Positions 63,421 to 64,000 of a stretch of DNA of 64,000 nucleotides are shown here, in pieces; the first letter of the stretch is position 1, and every line of letters starts with the position of its first letter. The stretch is from Myxococcales bacterium (GTDB lineage: Bacteria; Myxococcota; Myxococcia; Myxococcales; Myxococcaceae). A program made the translations under genes and the position numbers. Under the pieces are notes generated by a model, which worked only from the letters and a program-made list of their open reading frames with translations, searched no databases and was not told where the DNA came from. The stretch lies in the NCBI GenBank assembly GCA_030681895.1, contig JAUXRI010000087.1, forward strand, positions 1 to 64,000. Direction: 5' to 3'.

Positions 63421-64000
63421 ATGGAACTCGCATCGTCCGCAAGCTTCGAGGCCGAGGTCGCGCCCCATCGACGCGCGCTGCTCTCGTACTGCTACCGCAT
63501 GCTGGGCTCGTGGTCGGACGCGGAAGACGCCGTGCAGGAAGCGCTGGTGCGCGCGTGGAAGGGCCTCGCCGGGTTCGAAGGGCGCTCGCAGCTGCGCTCG
63601 TGGTTGTTTCAGATCGCCACGCGCACGTGCCTCGACCTCATCGCGCAGCGAAAGCGCCGCCACCTGCCAGATGAGGTGCACCCGGCCGCGACGCTCGGTG
63701 ACGCACCGACGGCGGATCCACTCCACGACTATCTGGAACCCGCTCCAGCCTCGGCGCTCGACCTCGAGCCCGGGCCTGAGACGGTGGTGAGCCGGCGAGA
63801 GAGCGTGGCGCTCGCGTTCATGGTGACGCTGCAGGCGCTCCCGGGAACGCAGCGCGCGGCGCTCGTGCTGAAAGACGTGCTCGGCTTCTCGGCAGAAGAG
63901 ACGGCGCAGCAGCTCGAGTCGACGGTGCCGGCAGTGAACAGCCTGCTCCAGCGTGCGCGGGCGTCACTCGATGAAGCGTCGCCGAGGTGGAAGCGCCGCG
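63421..64000 (+). CDS. ECF-like sigma factor, 3' end outside window
   Basis: The frame is open from the ATG at 63421 to the window edge (193 codons). Region 2: RRALLSYCYRMLGSWSDAEDAVQEALVRAWKGL, then LRSWLFQIATRTCLDLIAQRKRR. Region 4: LQALPGTQRAALVLKDVLGFSAEETAQQLESTVPAVNSLLQRARASL. This is close to the SigG/SigJ-like ECF groups, which usually carry a C-terminal SnoaL-like domain; that part would lie beyond the window. Divergent from the propeller lipoprotein with 86 bases between starts. Region 2 to 4 linker is unusually Pro/Ala/Asp-rich. Confidence 0.88.
   Translation, partial: MELASSASFEAEVAPHRRALLSYCYRMLGSWSDAEDAVQEALVRAWKGLAGFEGRSQLRSWLFQIATRTCLDLIAQRKRRHLPDEVHPAATLGDAPTADPLHDYLEPAPASALDLEPGPETVVSRRESVALAFMVTLQALPGTQRAALVLKDVLGFSAEETAQQLESTVPAVNSLLQRARASLDEASPRWKRR

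Noticed and set aside
1..64000. CRISPR arrays, insertion sequences, prophage or rRNA
   Set aside because: No regularly spaced non-coding repeats, transposase or integrase motifs, phage genes or rRNA-like sequence were seen. All tandem repeats found lie inside genes, apart from the short array at 20877-20927.

Overview
The window is GC-rich (about two thirds G+C by eye) and dense in coding sequence. It reads as chromosomal DNA of a myxobacterium (Myxococcota, close to Cystobacterineae). The reasons are several MYXO-CTERM-like C-terminal tails (GCGC motif, hydrophobic segment, Arg-rich end), many Cys-rich lipoproteins with Asp-Ala-Gly or Gly-Gly-Ser-Ala linkers, FG-GAP and Big_2 surface proteins, DUF1552/DUF1592-type and DUF1501-type exported proteins, and several ECF sigma factors. 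I see no rRNA, tRNA, CRISPR array, IS element or prophage. No stretch longer than about 250 bases lacks a gene.

Layout. 1-10.6 kb: tail of a Cys-rich protein, a membrane protein, a GGSAMA-repeat propeller lipoprotein, two exported proteins of unknown role, an NmrA-like reductase divergent from an MBL-fold hydrolase, a PrsW-type intramembrane protease, a TPR protein, a coiled-coil protein and a frameshifted lipoprotein gene. 10.8-19.9 kb: a beta-helix surface protein, then a tightly coupled minus-strand operon (ECF sigma, zinc-finger anti-sigma, caspase-like protein with a probable outer-membrane barrel, lipoprotein), then a ten-repeat Big_2 lipoprotein. 20-33 kb: TesB thioesterase, dienelactone-hydrolase-like enzyme, trypsin-like lipoprotein, a MopE/Gly-rich lipoprotein, a phosphoribosyltransferase-SelB-lipoprotein operon, a large Cys-rich lipoprotein and an ArgE-type deacylase. 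33-40.8 kb: CBS protein, a decayed CBS fragment, SGNH hydrolase, EEP-family lipoprotein, HutF, and a DUF420 membrane protein.

41-54.2 kb is the most striking block. Two exported systems lie beside each other and converge. On the plus strand there is a CxxCH protein, a lipoprotein and a Tat-exported DUF1501 protein, then a terminator, then a haem-motif propeller lipoprotein coupled to a 1252-residue FG-GAP lipoprotein. On the minus strand there is a DUF1587/1592/1595/1588/1585 lipoprotein coupled to a Tat-exported DUF1552 protein. Both pair a CxxCH 'planctomycete-type' protein with a Tat substrate.

54.3-64 kb: ABHD18-like hydrolase, a 1629-residue metzincin protease with a MYXO-CTERM tail, a DUF2892-ECF sigma pair, a propeller lipoprotein with an Asp-Ala-Gly linker, a small membrane protein, and an ECF-like sigma gene cut by the window edge.

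Overall the window is mostly envelope and secretome: about half the genes carry a signal peptide or lipobox. Three sigma genes, one with its own membrane anti-sigma factor, suggest surface-signal control. Metabolic genes (argE-like, hutF, tesB, selB) are scattered singly. Assignments rest on reading motifs by eye; no database search was possible.
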